Shown here: one piece after another, positions 17,896 to 26,326 of the stretch
Layout: the number at the start of each line of letters is the position of its first letter
Position numbering within the stretch: the stretch's first letter is position 1
Assembly: GCF_001411495.1 (NCBI RefSeq)
Contig: NZ_CP012982.1
Span: 1,054,001-1,118,000, forward strand
Direction: 5' to 3'
DNA from: Burkholderia cepacia ATCC 25416
GTDB lineage: Bacteria > Pseudomonadota > Gammaproteobacteria > Burkholderiales > Burkholderiaceae
Length of the DNA stretch: 64,000 nucleotides
Program-made: the position numbers and the translations under genes
The notes under the pieces: generated by a model
The model's database searches: none
Told to the model about the DNA's origin: nothing
What the model saw: only the letters and a program-made list of their open reading frames with translations

Positions 17896-20304
17896 TCAAT
17901 CCCACGCGTAGCGCACGCCGACCCACGCACCGCGCGGCGCGCCCGGCCCGACGAACTGCTCGTTGACCGGATTCGCACCGTCGAACGTGTGATTCGGCCC
18001 GTTGAAGAAGTTCTGGCCCAGCACGCCGAAGCTCGCATAGCGCTTGTCGAACAGGTTCGTCACGCTCGCGAAGACTTCGAAGCGCTTCGTGATCCTGTAA
18101 CGCATGTCGAGATCGACGAGCACGTAGCCTGAAATCCTGCCGTTCACGTCCTGGTTGTTCTCGTCGCCGCGCGCATACACGCCGCTGCGCCACGTGACGT
18201 TCGCGCCGATATCCCACCTGGGCGTCGCCGCGTAGTCGAGCCGGAGCTTCACCGTGTGCGCGGGAATGCCCGGGATATGGTCCCCCGGCTTGACGGCCAC
18301 GTTGCCGTTCGCGTCGGCCGCCGAATTCGCCGGGCTATGCTCGGTCCACGACGACCGGTAGGTCGCATCGACGTAGCTGTACGAAAGCCCGACACCGAGC
18401 GGGCCGAACCGCGTGCGGCCCGCGAGTTCGATGCCTTGCCGCCGCGTATCGCCGACGTTGCGGAAATACCCCTGCGCGCTTGCCGGGCTGCTGATGAACT
18501 GGATGTCGTCGGTCAGCGTCGTGCGGTAGGCGGCGGCACTCCAGGTCGTCGCGGCGCCGATGCGGCCGCGCATGCCGGCTTCGAACGTCTTCGAGATCAC
18601 CGGCTTGAGCGCCGGGTCCGCGATGAAGTCGTTCGGCAGCGAGCACGGCGCGGCCGGGTCCGCGCATGCGAGTTCGATCGCGGTCGGCGAGCGCATCCCT
18701 TCGTTGTACGTCGCATAGGCGGTGAAGCCCGCGACCGGGTTCCAGTTGAGCCCGAGCGCCGGGTTGAACCGGGAGAACGTATGGTTGCCGTCGAGCAGCG
18801 GCTGCACGCCGCTCTCGTCGCCGATCTGCGCCTTCGACCAGTCGTAGCGGCCCGACACCGTCAGCGTCCAGTGCGGCGTCAGCGACAGTGCATCGCTCAG
18901 GTACACGCCGAGGTTCGCATTGCGCGTCTTCGCGCGGGTCTGCGGCTCGAAATCGCCGACGCCGATCGCCGCGCGCGTGTCGGTGAAATACGCGTCCTGC
19001 GACGACGCGACGTAGCTCGAGTTCGCGACATCCGCCGCCACGCCCGCGATCAGCTGGTTCGCCATCCCGCCGAGCTTGCCGAGCAGCGTGAGCTGCAGGC
19101 TGCCGCCGTAGCTGTCGGTCACGATCGTCGACTGCGCGTTGGTGCCCTGCACCGCGTCGACCGTGCCGTCGTCGCCGACCGATCCGTAATCGGTATTGTT
19201 GTTGCTGCTGATGTTGGTGTTGCGCAGGTGCCGATAATACGCATTGCCGCTCAGCTCGACGTGCTCGCCGAAGAAGCGATCGCCCGACAGCGTCAGGTAG
19301 CCGGCACTGTTGCGGTTCAGGTCAGGATAGGTGTACGCCTGCTTCCGGTTGTCGAGGAACGAGCGCGGGATCGTCTGGGTGCCGTACAGCGCGTTGTCGG
19401 CGCCGCCGGCGGAAATCGACAGCGTCGTGTCCGAATCCGTGTAGCGCAGCTTGCCGAACGCCTGCCGCACGCGGCTCGCATTGTGGTCGGCCCAGCCGCC
19501 GTCGTTCGCGACGTTCGCCGTCGCGTAGTAGTCGAGGTTCGAGCCGATCGTGCCGCCCTGCTCGATGGCGGCCGTCTTGCGGCCCCACGAGCCGCCCGAC
19601 ACCTCGGCTTCTCCGCCCGGGTTCGACTTGCCGTTCTTCGTCGTGATCGCCAGTGCGCCGCCGAGCGTATTGCGTCCGTACACCGGGTTGGAGCCCGGTA
19701 TCAATTGCATCCGGTCGATTGCCTGCGTCGGCAGGATGTCCCAGTTCACGACGTCGCCGAACGGCTCGTTCACGCGCACGCCGTCGACGAACACCGACAG
19801 CCCCTGCGGCGTACCGAGCAGCGGCGATGCGGTGAAGCCGCGATAGTTGACGTCCGTCTGGTACGGATTGCCCTGCGCCTCCGAGATCGTCACGCTCTGC
19901 AGGTTCGCGGCGAAGAAGTCGGCAAGCGTCGCGCGGTGCTGCGCATCGAGTTCCGCCGCGCGTACCGTCTGCACGTTTGCCGGCACCTTCTGCAGCGGCG
20001 TACCGATCCCGAGCAGCGGCGTCGTGCCGACGACCACCACCGTCGGCAATGTGACGGCCGGCGCTTGCGGCACTTGCGGCACTTGCGGCGCGACCGCGAC
20101 GGCGGCCGGCGGCATGGCGCCGCCCGTCGCGGCCGTGCCGTCCGCAGGCTGCTGCGCACGCGCGCCGCCCGTCGACAGGCCGAACAGCGCGATGGCGCCG
20201 AGGGCCGGCCCGAGAAGCGCGCCACGCATCACGCCACCGTGCCGCGCGCGACGCGCGCGTCGCATCGCGCCGCCCTTTCCGGCTGCCTTTGGCCTCCTGA
20301 TCAT
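17896..20304 (-). CDS. TonB-dependent outer-membrane receptor
   Basis: A TonB-dependent receptor of about 800 aa. A signal peptide ends near A-R-A-Q. A low-complexity Pro/Val stretch leads to T-L-P-T-V-V-V-V-G (TonB-box region). The plug domain includes V-N-Y-R-G-F-T-A-S-P, G-L-S-V-F-V-D-G-V-R-V-N and G-A-L-A-I-T-T-K, and the barrel ends in an aromatic residue pair typical of outer-membrane proteins. I chose ATG 20304 because GGAG lies 9 bases before it; ATG 20319 is possible. Context suggests uptake of a metal chelate (lanthanide) or of PQQ itself, as for E. coli PqqU. The gene diverges from the dehydrogenase and shares its control region. Confidence 0.92.
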   Translation of the reverse strand: MIRRPKAAGKGGAMRRARRARHGGVMRGALLGPALGAIALFGLSTGGARAQQPADGTAATGGAMPPAAVAVAPQVPQVPQAPAVTLPTVVVVGTTPLLGIGTPLQKVPANVQTVRAAELDAQHRATLADFFAANLQSVTISEAQGNPYQTDVNYRGFTASPLLGTPQGLSVFVDGVRVNEPFGDVVNWDILPTQAIDRMQLIPGSNPVYGRNTLGGALAITTKNGKSNPGGEAEVSGGSWGRKTAAIEQGGTIGSNLDYYATANVANDGGWADHNASRVRQAFGKLRYTDSDTTLSISAGGADNALYGTQTIPRSFLDNRKQAYTYPDLNRNSAGYLTLSGDRFFGEHVELSGNAYYRHLRNTNISSNNNTDYGSVGDDGTVDAVQGTNAQSTIVTDSYGGSLQLTLLGKLGGMANQLIAGVAADVANSSYVASSQDAYFTDTRAAIGVGDFEPQTRAKTRNANLGVYLSDALSLTPHWTLTVSGRYDWSKAQIGDESGVQPLLDGNHTFSRFNPALGLNWNPVAGFTAYATYNEGMRSPTAIELACADPAAPCSLPNDFIADPALKPVISKTFEAGMRGRIGAATTWSAAAYRTTLTDDIQFISSPASAQGYFRNVGDTRRQGIELAGRTRFGPLGVGLSYSYVDATYRSSWTEHSPANSAADANGNVAVKPGDHIPGIPAHTVKLRLDYAATPRWDIGANVTWRSGVYARGDENNQDVNGRISGYVLVDLDMRYRITKRFEVFASVTNLFDKRYASFGVLGQNFFNGPNHTFDGANPVNEQFVGPGAPRGAWVGVRYAWD

Positions 20305-20379
20305 TTCATTCGTCTCCATGCTTGTATTTCGCCGTGGTGTGCCCCGCACCGCGCGGCGTGCTGTTGTCGCGAAGCAGCG

Positions 20380-20395
20380 TGCGAGAACCGTGCCA
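20380..20395 (-). promoter_or_regulatory. Sigma-54 promoter for the TonB-dependent receptor
   Basis: The minus strand reads TGGCACG-N4-TCGCA, one mismatch from the TGGCACG-N4-TTGCA consensus with GG and GC intact and correctly spaced. The expected start of transcription is near 20369, about 65 bases before the chosen ATG. Confidence 0.65.
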
Positions 20396-20487
20396 GCCGC
20401 GTCGGCACGATGCCCGCGCGCGTCGCCGCGCACGGCGTGCGTGACACCGGCGCGGGCGGCGCTCCACCTGTCACGGATGCCGCGCCA

Positions 20488-20540
20488 CCTGTCATGTTTG
20501 GCAACACTGCGCGCACGGGGGTGTACCTGAATGCAACACC
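20488..20540. promoter_or_regulatory. Shared activator sites between divergent receptor and dehydrogenase
   Basis: Bases 20520-20540 are a third 21-bp GGTGT-N11-ACACC palindrome; read on the minus strand it fits GGTGTTGCA-N7-ACACC exactly. A degenerate partner (20488-20508) has the GTGTTGC half, centred 32 bases away (three helical turns). Two CCACCTGTCA repeats (20464-20473 and 20486-20495) lie in the same area and match the TGACAGG elements near the pqqA sites. The main site is about 90 bases from the plus-strand sigma-54 promoter and about 125 from the minus-strand one. Confidence 0.65.
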
Positions 20541-20626
20541 TTCGTTGACACGTGCGCGCGACGCGTCCGACGCCGCACGACGCACGACGCGCCCGTGTGC
20601 CGCGTCACACCGGCTTCGCGCCGCGA

Positions 20627-20642
20627 TGGCATGCGACTTGCG
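20627..20642 (+). promoter_or_regulatory. Sigma-54 promoter for the PQQ alcohol dehydrogenase
   Basis: TGGCATG-N4-TTGCG matches TGGCACG-N4-TTGCW with two non-critical differences. GG and GC are 10 bases apart. Transcription should start near 20653, leaving a leader of about 80 bases before the ATG at 20734. Confidence 0.7.
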
Positions 20643-20733
20643 TGAACGGCTGCGCACTCGGCCCGGAATCCCCACCGTGCCGGCGCGACGAACCGTTCGC
20701 GGCGGTGCGACCACAATGACTCAGGAGACAACC

Positions 20734-22455
20734 ATGAAGAAACTCTCGGCTTCAGCGAGCCGGCTGGCGACGATCGGCATCGCGGCGGCAGCGGCCGTCG
20801 CGCTGAACCCCGGCCTCGTCGAAGCGGCCGCGGACTACCCGGCCGTGACCTACCAGCGGCTGACCGATGCGCACACCGATCCGGGCTGGCTGACCTACTA
20901 CCGCACCTACGACGGCCAGTCGCATTCGCCGCTCAAGCAGATCGACGCGTCGAACGCGAAGGAACTCAAGCAGGTATGGGCCTACAAGTTCCCCGCCGAG
21001 CTGAAGCAGGGCTTCGAAGCCACGCCGATCATCAACGGCAACTACCTGTTCGTGACCACGCCGAAGGACAACGTCTACGCATTCGACGCGAAGAGCGGCA
21101 AGCAGCTGTGGAAATACGAACCGAAGCTTGGCGCGGCATCGTTCAAGACCGCATGCTGCGACGTCGTCAACCGTGGCGTCGCGCTGTACGGCAAGAACGT
21201 CTACGTCGCGATGCTGAGCGGCGAGGTCGTGGCGCTCGACGCGCAGACGGGCAATCTCGTCTGGAAGAAGCAGATGTTCGAGCCGGGCCTCGGTTATGCG
21301 TTCTCGCTCGCGCCGCTCGCGCTGGACGGCTCGATCATCGTCGGCACCTCCGGCGGCGAATACGGGATTCGCGGGTACATCGCCGCGCTGAACCCCGAAG
21401 ACGGCTCGCTGGTCTGGAAGCGCTACACGATCCCGAGCCCCGGCGAAAAAGGCGCGGACACCTGGCCCGACGGGATGCAGGCGCACGGCGGCGGCGCCGC
21501 CTGGCTGACGGGCACGTACGACGCGGCAAGCCGCACGCTGTACTGGGGCGTCGGCAACCCCGGCCCGTGGCTCGCGGCGCTGCGTCCCGGCGACAACCTG
21601 TATTCCGACTCGCTGCTCGCGCTCGATCCGAAGAACGGCAACCTGAAGTGGCACTACCAGTACACGAGCAACGACACGTGGGACTACGACGGCGTCAACA
21701 CGCCGATCCTCGCGGATATCAAGTACAAAGGCAAGGACTACGACGCGATCATTCACGCCGACCGCAACGGCTTCTTCCATGCGATCGATCGCACGACCGG
21801 CAAGCTGATCTACGCGGAGCCGTTCGTCACGGCAACGTCGGTCACCGGCTACACGGCCGACGGCAAGCCCATCGCGGACCCGTCGAAGTTCCCGAAGGCC
21901 GGCACGACGATCGACACGTGCCCGAGCTTCCTCGGCGGCAAGAACTGGTGGTCGGTGTCGTACGACCCCGCGCGCCACATCGCGGTCGTACCTTCCCTTC
22001 ACGCGTGCATGAGCCTGTCCGGCAAGTCGGTCAGCTACATGGAAGGCCTGCCGTACCTCGGGGAAGGCTTCGAGATCAAGCCTGAACCGGGCAGCCAGGG
22101 TTATGGCGAACTGCAGGCCATCGACGTGAACACCGGCAAGAAACTGTGGGGCCACTGGTCGAAGAAACCGTGGAACGGCGGCGTCGCGACCACCGCGAGC
22201 GGTCTTGCGTTCAGCGGCTCGCTCGACGGCCACCTGTATGCCTTCGACACGGCGACCGGCAAGGTGCTGTGGGAGAGCCCGCAGCTCGCGAGCGGCATCA
22301 TCGCGCAGCCGTCGGTGTTCGAGGTCGACGGCAAGGAATATGTCGCGGTGCTCGCCGGATACGGCGGCGCGAACCCGATCTGGGGCGGCCCGATGGCCGA
22401 CGTCGCGAAAGACGTTCCGCGCGGCGGCACGCTCTACGTATTCGCGCTCGACTGA
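20734..22455 (+). CDS. PQQ-dependent alcohol dehydrogenase, lanthanide-type active site
   Basis: A 573-aa periplasmic quinoprotein dehydrogenase (eight-bladed propeller, no heme domain) that oxidises alcohols or aldehydes with PQQ. A signal peptide ends near V-E-A-A-A-D. Visible active-site residues are the vicinal disulfide C141-C142, metal ligands E209 and N275, and catalytic D317 followed two residues later by D319 (W-D-Y-D-G-V-N). Calcium enzymes of this family usually have Ala or Ser at the latter position; Asp there is the mark of lanthanide-dependent XoxF/ExaF/PedH enzymes. Tryptophan-docking repeats of the propeller (D-x-x-x-G-x-x-x-W) recur. AGGAGA sets the start. It is followed by its likely electron acceptor. 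Confidence 0.95.
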   Translation: MKKLSASASRLATIGIAAAAAVALNPGLVEAAADYPAVTYQRLTDAHTDPGWLTYYRTYDGQSHSPLKQIDASNAKELKQVWAYKFPAELKQGFEATPIINGNYLFVTTPKDNVYAFDAKSGKQLWKYEPKLGAASFKTACCDVVNRGVALYGKNVYVAMLSGEVVALDAQTGNLVWKKQMFEPGLGYAFSLAPLALDGSIIVGTSGGEYGIRGYIAALNPEDGSLVWKRYTIPSPGEKGADTWPDGMQAHGGGAAWLTGTYDAASRTLYWGVGNPGPWLAALRPGDNLYSDSLLALDPKNGNLKWHYQYTSNDTWDYDGVNTPILADIKYKGKDYDAIIHADRNGFFHAIDRTTGKLIYAEPFVTATSVTGYTADGKPIADPSKFPKAGTTIDTCPSFLGGKNWWSVSYDPARHIAVVPSLHACMSLSGKSVSYMEGLPYLGEGFEIKPEPGSQGYGELQAIDVNTGKKLWGHWSKKPWNGGVATTASGLAFSGSLDGHLYAFDTATGKVLWESPQLASGIIAQPSVFEVDGKEYVAVLAGYGGANPIWGGPMADVAKDVPRGGTLYVFALD

Positions 22456-22526
22456 ACGCGCGTCGCGCCCGGCATGCGCCCGATCCGGGCGCGACGCCCC
22501 CACTGTTTCAACCGGAATGCACGACC

Positions 22527-23768
22527 ATGAAAACTCGACTCGCTCCCCTGACCCTCGCCAGTCTGCTCGCCGCGGGCGTGGCGCTGACCCCGATGTCCGC
22601 CGCGGCCGGCGGCGTGCGCGTCTGCACGCTGCCGGGCAGCCCGACCGCCGCCCTCGACATGTCGGTCGCACGTGAAGTGCTGCGAACCGCCGGCATCGCC
22701 GCCTCGTTCAACCGGCGCGGCGTGGACGACGACGGCGGCGACGACGGCATCTCCGCCGCCGAACTGAAGCAATCGCTCGAACGCGACTGCGACATGATCG
22801 CCGGCTTCCCGCGCTCGGCGATCGCCGATGCATCGAATGCCCGGATGAGTTTCTCGCAGGGGTATCTGCGCTCCAGCTACGTCAGCGTGACGCTGCGCGA
22901 CGCGCATGCATCGTCCACCGGCAAGGAAACGATCGCGGCCACGTACTCCAGCCCGTCGCAACTGATCGCGGCACAGGCGACGAACGCGCGCTTCGATCTC
23001 GAGAACACGTCCGAGCAGACCATCGACGCGCTCGCGACCGGTCGCGCACAGCGCGCGATCGTCTGGTATCCGAGCGTCGTGGCGTACCGGCGTGCGCATC
23101 CCGGCCAGCCGTTCCGGATCGCGGCCACGGCGTCGCCGTACTCGGACTGGCAGCTCGCGTTCGCGTTCGGCCCCGATCGGGACGCGCTGCGGCAGCGCAT
23201 CGACGCGGCGTTGTCGCGGCTGAATGCCAACGGCCGGATCGCCGCGCTCACACGCGGCTGGAACCTGCCGGAAAACATCGCTCAAGCGGCCAATACGCCG
23301 TCGCGCGGCCGCTTCCTCGACGGCGCGGTCGCGTCGGCCGGGCATCCGCGCACCGGCGTGCTGCTCGCCGGCGGAGCGTCCGCGACGGGCGGCTTTATCA
23401 AGGTCTCGGCGAGTGACGAAAGCGGCGTGCCGTCGTTCGACAATGCGCAGGCACAGCACGGCAAGAAGCTCTATGGCGACGCCTGCGCGAAATGCCACGG
23501 CGACCAGCTCGAAGGCAATACCGCCCCCGCGCTGAGCGGGGAATCCTTCGCGCCCGAGGGCAAGTCGCACATCACGGTCGGCGGCATCTTCCAGTACATG
23601 TCGAACAACATGCCGGCCGATCGCCCCGGCAAGATGACGGCACAGGAATACGAGGACCTGATGGCGTTCCTGCTCTATTCGAACGGTTATGACGCATCGA
23701 AGAGCAAGCTGACCGCCGATGTCGCCACCTCGTCAAAGGCGCCGCTCGTCGCCGGCCCGCGCAAATAG
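22527..23768 (+). CDS. Fusion of XoxJ/MoxJ-like binding protein with cytochrome c
   Basis: A 413-aa exported protein with two domains. After a signal peptide (cleavage near S-A-A-A-G-G), residues ~30-260 resemble the periplasmic binding-protein domain that accompanies PQQ dehydrogenases (V-R-V-C-T-L-P-G-S-P-T then I-A-G-F-P-R-S). Residues ~305-395 are a class I cytochrome c with C320-A-K-C323-H324 and candidate axial Met in M-S-N-N-M-P-A-D-R-P-G. Usually these two functions are separate proteins. Residues 67-80 (DDDGGDDGISAAEL) resemble an EF-hand loop. It should take electrons from the dehydrogenase encoded 71 bases upstream. Confidence 0.88.
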   Translation: MKTRLAPLTLASLLAAGVALTPMSAAAGGVRVCTLPGSPTAALDMSVAREVLRTAGIAASFNRRGVDDDGGDDGISAAELKQSLERDCDMIAGFPRSAIADASNARMSFSQGYLRSSYVSVTLRDAHASSTGKETIAATYSSPSQLIAAQATNARFDLENTSEQTIDALATGRAQRAIVWYPSVVAYRRAHPGQPFRIAATASPYSDWQLAFAFGPDRDALRQRIDAALSRLNANGRIAALTRGWNLPENIAQAANTPSRGRFLDGAVASAGHPRTGVLLAGGASATGGFIKVSASDESGVPSFDNAQAQHGKKLYGDACAKCHGDQLEGNTAPALSGESFAPEGKSHITVGGIFQYMSNNMPADRPGKMTAQEYEDLMAFLLYSNGYDASKSKLTADVATSSKAPLVAGPRK

Positions 23769-23800
23769 CGCTTTTTTCTCCCTTCGCTTCGATCGACCGC

Positions 23801-23842
23801 CGCGCCGGGAAGCCATCCCGGCGCGCGGGGCCGGTTTTTTAT
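23801..23842 (+). terminator. Hairpin plus T-run between the cytochrome and HiPIP genes
   Basis: CGCGCCGGG (23801-23809) pairs with CCCGGCGCG (23817-23825) around a 7-base loop. A T-run begins at 23835, nine bases past the stem. It could be a partial terminator that lowers expression of the two downstream genes relative to the dehydrogenase. Confidence 0.6.
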
Positions 23843-23855
23843 TCAGGAAAACGAC

Positions 23856-24170
23856 ATGATCTCCCGCACTCGCAGAACCTTCATCGTTCAGACCGCCGGC
23901 CTGTGTGCCGCACTCGCAGCCGGAACCGGCGCATTCGCGGCAGCGCCGCTCGTCGACGAAAACGACGCGGCCGCGAAGGCGCTCGGCTACCGCGCGAAGG
24001 CGACGACCGTCGATGCAGGCAAGTTCCCGAAGTACCAGGCCGGCCAGACGTGCTCGAACTGCCGCTTCTACAAGGCCGTCGCCGGCGAATCCTCCGGCAC
24101 GTGCCCGATGTTCGGGGGCAAGGCGGTTGCCGCCGAAGGCTGGTGCAACGTCTATGCAAAGCTTGCTTGA
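23856..24170 (+). CDS. High-potential iron-sulfur protein (HiPIP)
   Basis: A 104-aa HiPIP with a Tat-type leader (S-R-T-R-R-T-F-I, then a hydrophobic stretch and A-F-A-A). The four cluster cysteines are C66, C69, C83 and C97, in the family order C-x2-C, C-P-M-F and G-W-C-N-V-Y. It binds one [4Fe-4S] cluster and carries single electrons in the periplasm. Lying just downstream of the cytochrome fusion, it may accept electrons from it on the way to the terminal oxidase. GGAAAACG precedes the start, and the sigma factor gene begins inside its 3' end. Confidence 0.92.
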   Translation: MISRTRRTFIVQTAGLCAALAAGTGAFAAAPLVDENDAAAKALGYRAKATTVDAGKFPKYQAGQTCSNCRFYKAVAGESSGTCPMFGGKAVAAEGWCNVYAKLA

Positions 24171-26061
24171 TCCCGGGCGCGGGCGCGAACACGACGGCGT
24201 GCCGCGCGGCGGCGCGAATGCGGAGCGCACGGACCGTTTGAATGCGCTGGTCGCGCTGGGCATCGGTCGCGGCTACGTGACGCGCGGCGAAATCGTCGAC
24301 GCGCTGCCCGACGATGCCGCGGACGGCGCGGATTTCGACGCCGCCGCGTCGATGCTCGGCGAATGGGGAATCGAGGTACGCGAGCACGTCGACTCGCGAA
24401 GCGCATGGACGCTCGATCGTCATTTCGCGCGAGCGACGGACACGACGTCGCCGCTCGCCGACGCGCCGGCCCCGCTCGCGACCGCCGATCTGCTCGCGGC
24501 CCGCACGAGCGATCCCGTCCGCATCTATCTGCGCGAAATGAGCGCGACACCGCTGCTCGACCGCGAAGAAGAGATCGCGCTCGCGCTTCATCTGGAAAGC
24601 GGCCGCGCGGCGTGCATCGACGCATTGAGCCGCGACCCGGCTGCGCTCGACGCCATCGCGTCGATCGCCGGCGACATCCGCGCCGGCAAGGTGGCGGCAT
24701 CGGTCTACGTGACGGGGTTCGTCGGCGACGCCGAATCGCTTGACGAAGCGCCCGCGGCTTTACCCGGGGAATCGCCCGGCAACGCAACGGCGCGTGATTC
24801 GACCATGGAATCACCGGAGGGGGAGGACGACACGGACCGCGCGCCGGACAGCCCGGCATGGCGCGACAGCGTCGTCGCATCGCTCGACCGCGCCGGCGCG
24901 CTGGCCGCCGGGATGCAGCACGCATTGCGTACCGGCGGTTTCGCGTCGGCCGGTTACCGGGCGCTGCTTCGCGAGGCCGCCGCGTCGACCGGCAGGATCC
25001 GCTTCACCGCGCGTGCGATCGAACGCATCGGCCGCGCGATTCGCGACCGTGCGACGCAAGCACGCAAGTTCGAGCAGCGCATCGTCGACATCCTGGCCGA
25101 ATCGGGCATCCGTACCGATTCGCCGCGCCGCGACCTCTTCATGCCGTGCGACGACGTGCGCGCATGGATGACCGACTGCATCGCCGCGCATGCCGGCTGT
25201 GCTGCCGCCCTCACCCGCCGCGCGCCGGCGCTGATCGAAGCACGCGCCGCGCTCGCCGGCCTCGCCGGCGAGTCGAGCCTGCCGCTCGACATCGCGATCG
25301 CGATCGACGCGCGACTGTCGCGTATCGAGCGCGCGATGCAGCCCGCGAGAACGAAGCTGTTCCAGAGCAATCTGCGGCTCGTCGTGTCGATCGCCAAGCG
25401 CTATCCCGATCGCGGCCTGCAGTTTCTCGACCTGATCCAGGAGGGCAATCTCGGCCTGATGAAGGCCGTCGATCGCTACGATCACCGGCGCGGCTTCAAA
25501 TTCGCGACGTATGCGACCTGGTGGGTCCGGCAGGCCATCACGCATGCGATCGCCGATCAGGGCCGCACGATCCGCGTGCCCGCGCATACGGTCGACGCGA
25601 TCAACAAGCTGGCCCGCCTCGCGCGAACGCATGCGCAACGAACCGGCGAGGTTGCCGGCGCCCCGACGCTCTCGACGCAGATGCGGATCCCGGTCGACAA
25701 GGTGCGGGATCTGATGGATATCGTGCGCGAGCCCATCTCCGCGGACCTGCCCGTTTCTCCCGATCACGACCTCACGTTGTGCGACGTCGCGATCGACCAC
25801 GCCGCGCCGACCCCGGAAGAATCCGCGAGCGCCCGCCAGCTTCGCGCGGCGGTTGCGGCGCTGATCGACCGCCTGCCGGCACGTGAAGCGTGGATTCTCC
25901 GCTTGAGGTACGGCATCGACGTCGAAAGCGAGTATTCGCTGCGCGAGATCGGCCGGCAACTGAACCTGTCCGCCGAACGCGTTCGCCAGATCGAAGTGTC
26001 GGCGCTCGAACGGATCAGACAGTTCGGGCACGCACCGGCGCTTCGGTCGCTGATCGCCTGA
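24154..26061 (+). CDS. RpoD-like (group 1/2) sigma-70 factor paralog
   Basis: A 635-aa sigma factor of full RpoD architecture. A region 1.1-like N-terminus is present ([20 protein letters not shown]), then region 1.2 [12 protein letters not shown] shortened non-conserved region follows, with region 2 containing [14 protein letters not shown] and [13 protein letters not shown]. Region 4 ends in the [13 protein letters not shown]. The ATG at 24154 overlaps the HiPIP gene by 17 bases; a later GTG start is possible but would cut into region 1.1. An RpoD-sized second sigma factor outside the housekeeping locus suggests an alternative or condition-specific role; its targets are unknown. Confidence 0.9.
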   Translation: MQSLLDPGRGREHDGVPRGGANAERTDRLNALVALGIGRGYVTRGEIVDALPDDAADGADFDAAASMLGEWGIEVREHVDSRSAWTLDRHFARATDTTSPLADAPAPLATADLLAARTSDPVRIYLREMSATPLLDREEEIALALHLESGRAACIDALSRDPAALDAIASIAGDIRAGKVAASVYVTGFVGDAESLDEAPAALPGESPGNATARDSTMESPEGEDDTDRAPDSPAWRDSVVASLDRAGALAAGMQHALRTGGFASAGYRALLREAAASTGRIRFTARAIERIGRAIRDRATQARKFEQRIVDILAESGIRTDSPRRDLFMPCDDVRAWMTDCIAAHAGCAAALTRRAPALIEARAALAGLAGESSLPLDIAIAIDARLSRIERAMQPARTKLFQSNLRLVVSIAKRYPDRGLQFLDLIQEGNLGLMKAVDRYDHRRGFKFATYATWWVRQAITHAIADQGRTIRVPAHTVDAINKLARLARTHAQRTGEVAGAPTLSTQMRIPVDKVRDLMDIVREPISADLPVSPDHDLTLCDVAIDHAAPTPEESASARQLRAAVAALIDRLPAREAWILRLRYGIDVESEYSLREIGRQLNLSAERVRQIEVSALERIRQFGHAPALRSLIA

Positions 26062-26326
26062 CGCCGTCAGGTCGCCCCACCGCGCTCCGGATCGAGCGGC
26101 CGACCACCTTCCCCGGCACGCGCCACCTGTTGAGGACTGCAACACGATGTGCTGCATTTATGAACGGCCGGCTTCGGCTTGACGGTATCCACCCCGTCGC
26201 CCGTTCGACCGGATCGCCCGAAACGCGCGCGGTGCGCCGCGACTTCCGCCGAATGCGCGCATCGATCGTTGATGCTGGCACGCATGTTGCGTTTTCCCGA
26301 ACAGCAGCCCTGCATCCCAAGAACGC

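Noticed and set aside
18256..20733. Open frame extending upstream of the PQQ dehydrogenase through the receptor gene
   Set aside because: It is the antisense of the receptor, crosses the sigma-54 promoter and lies before the dehydrogenase signal peptide and ribosome-binding site.
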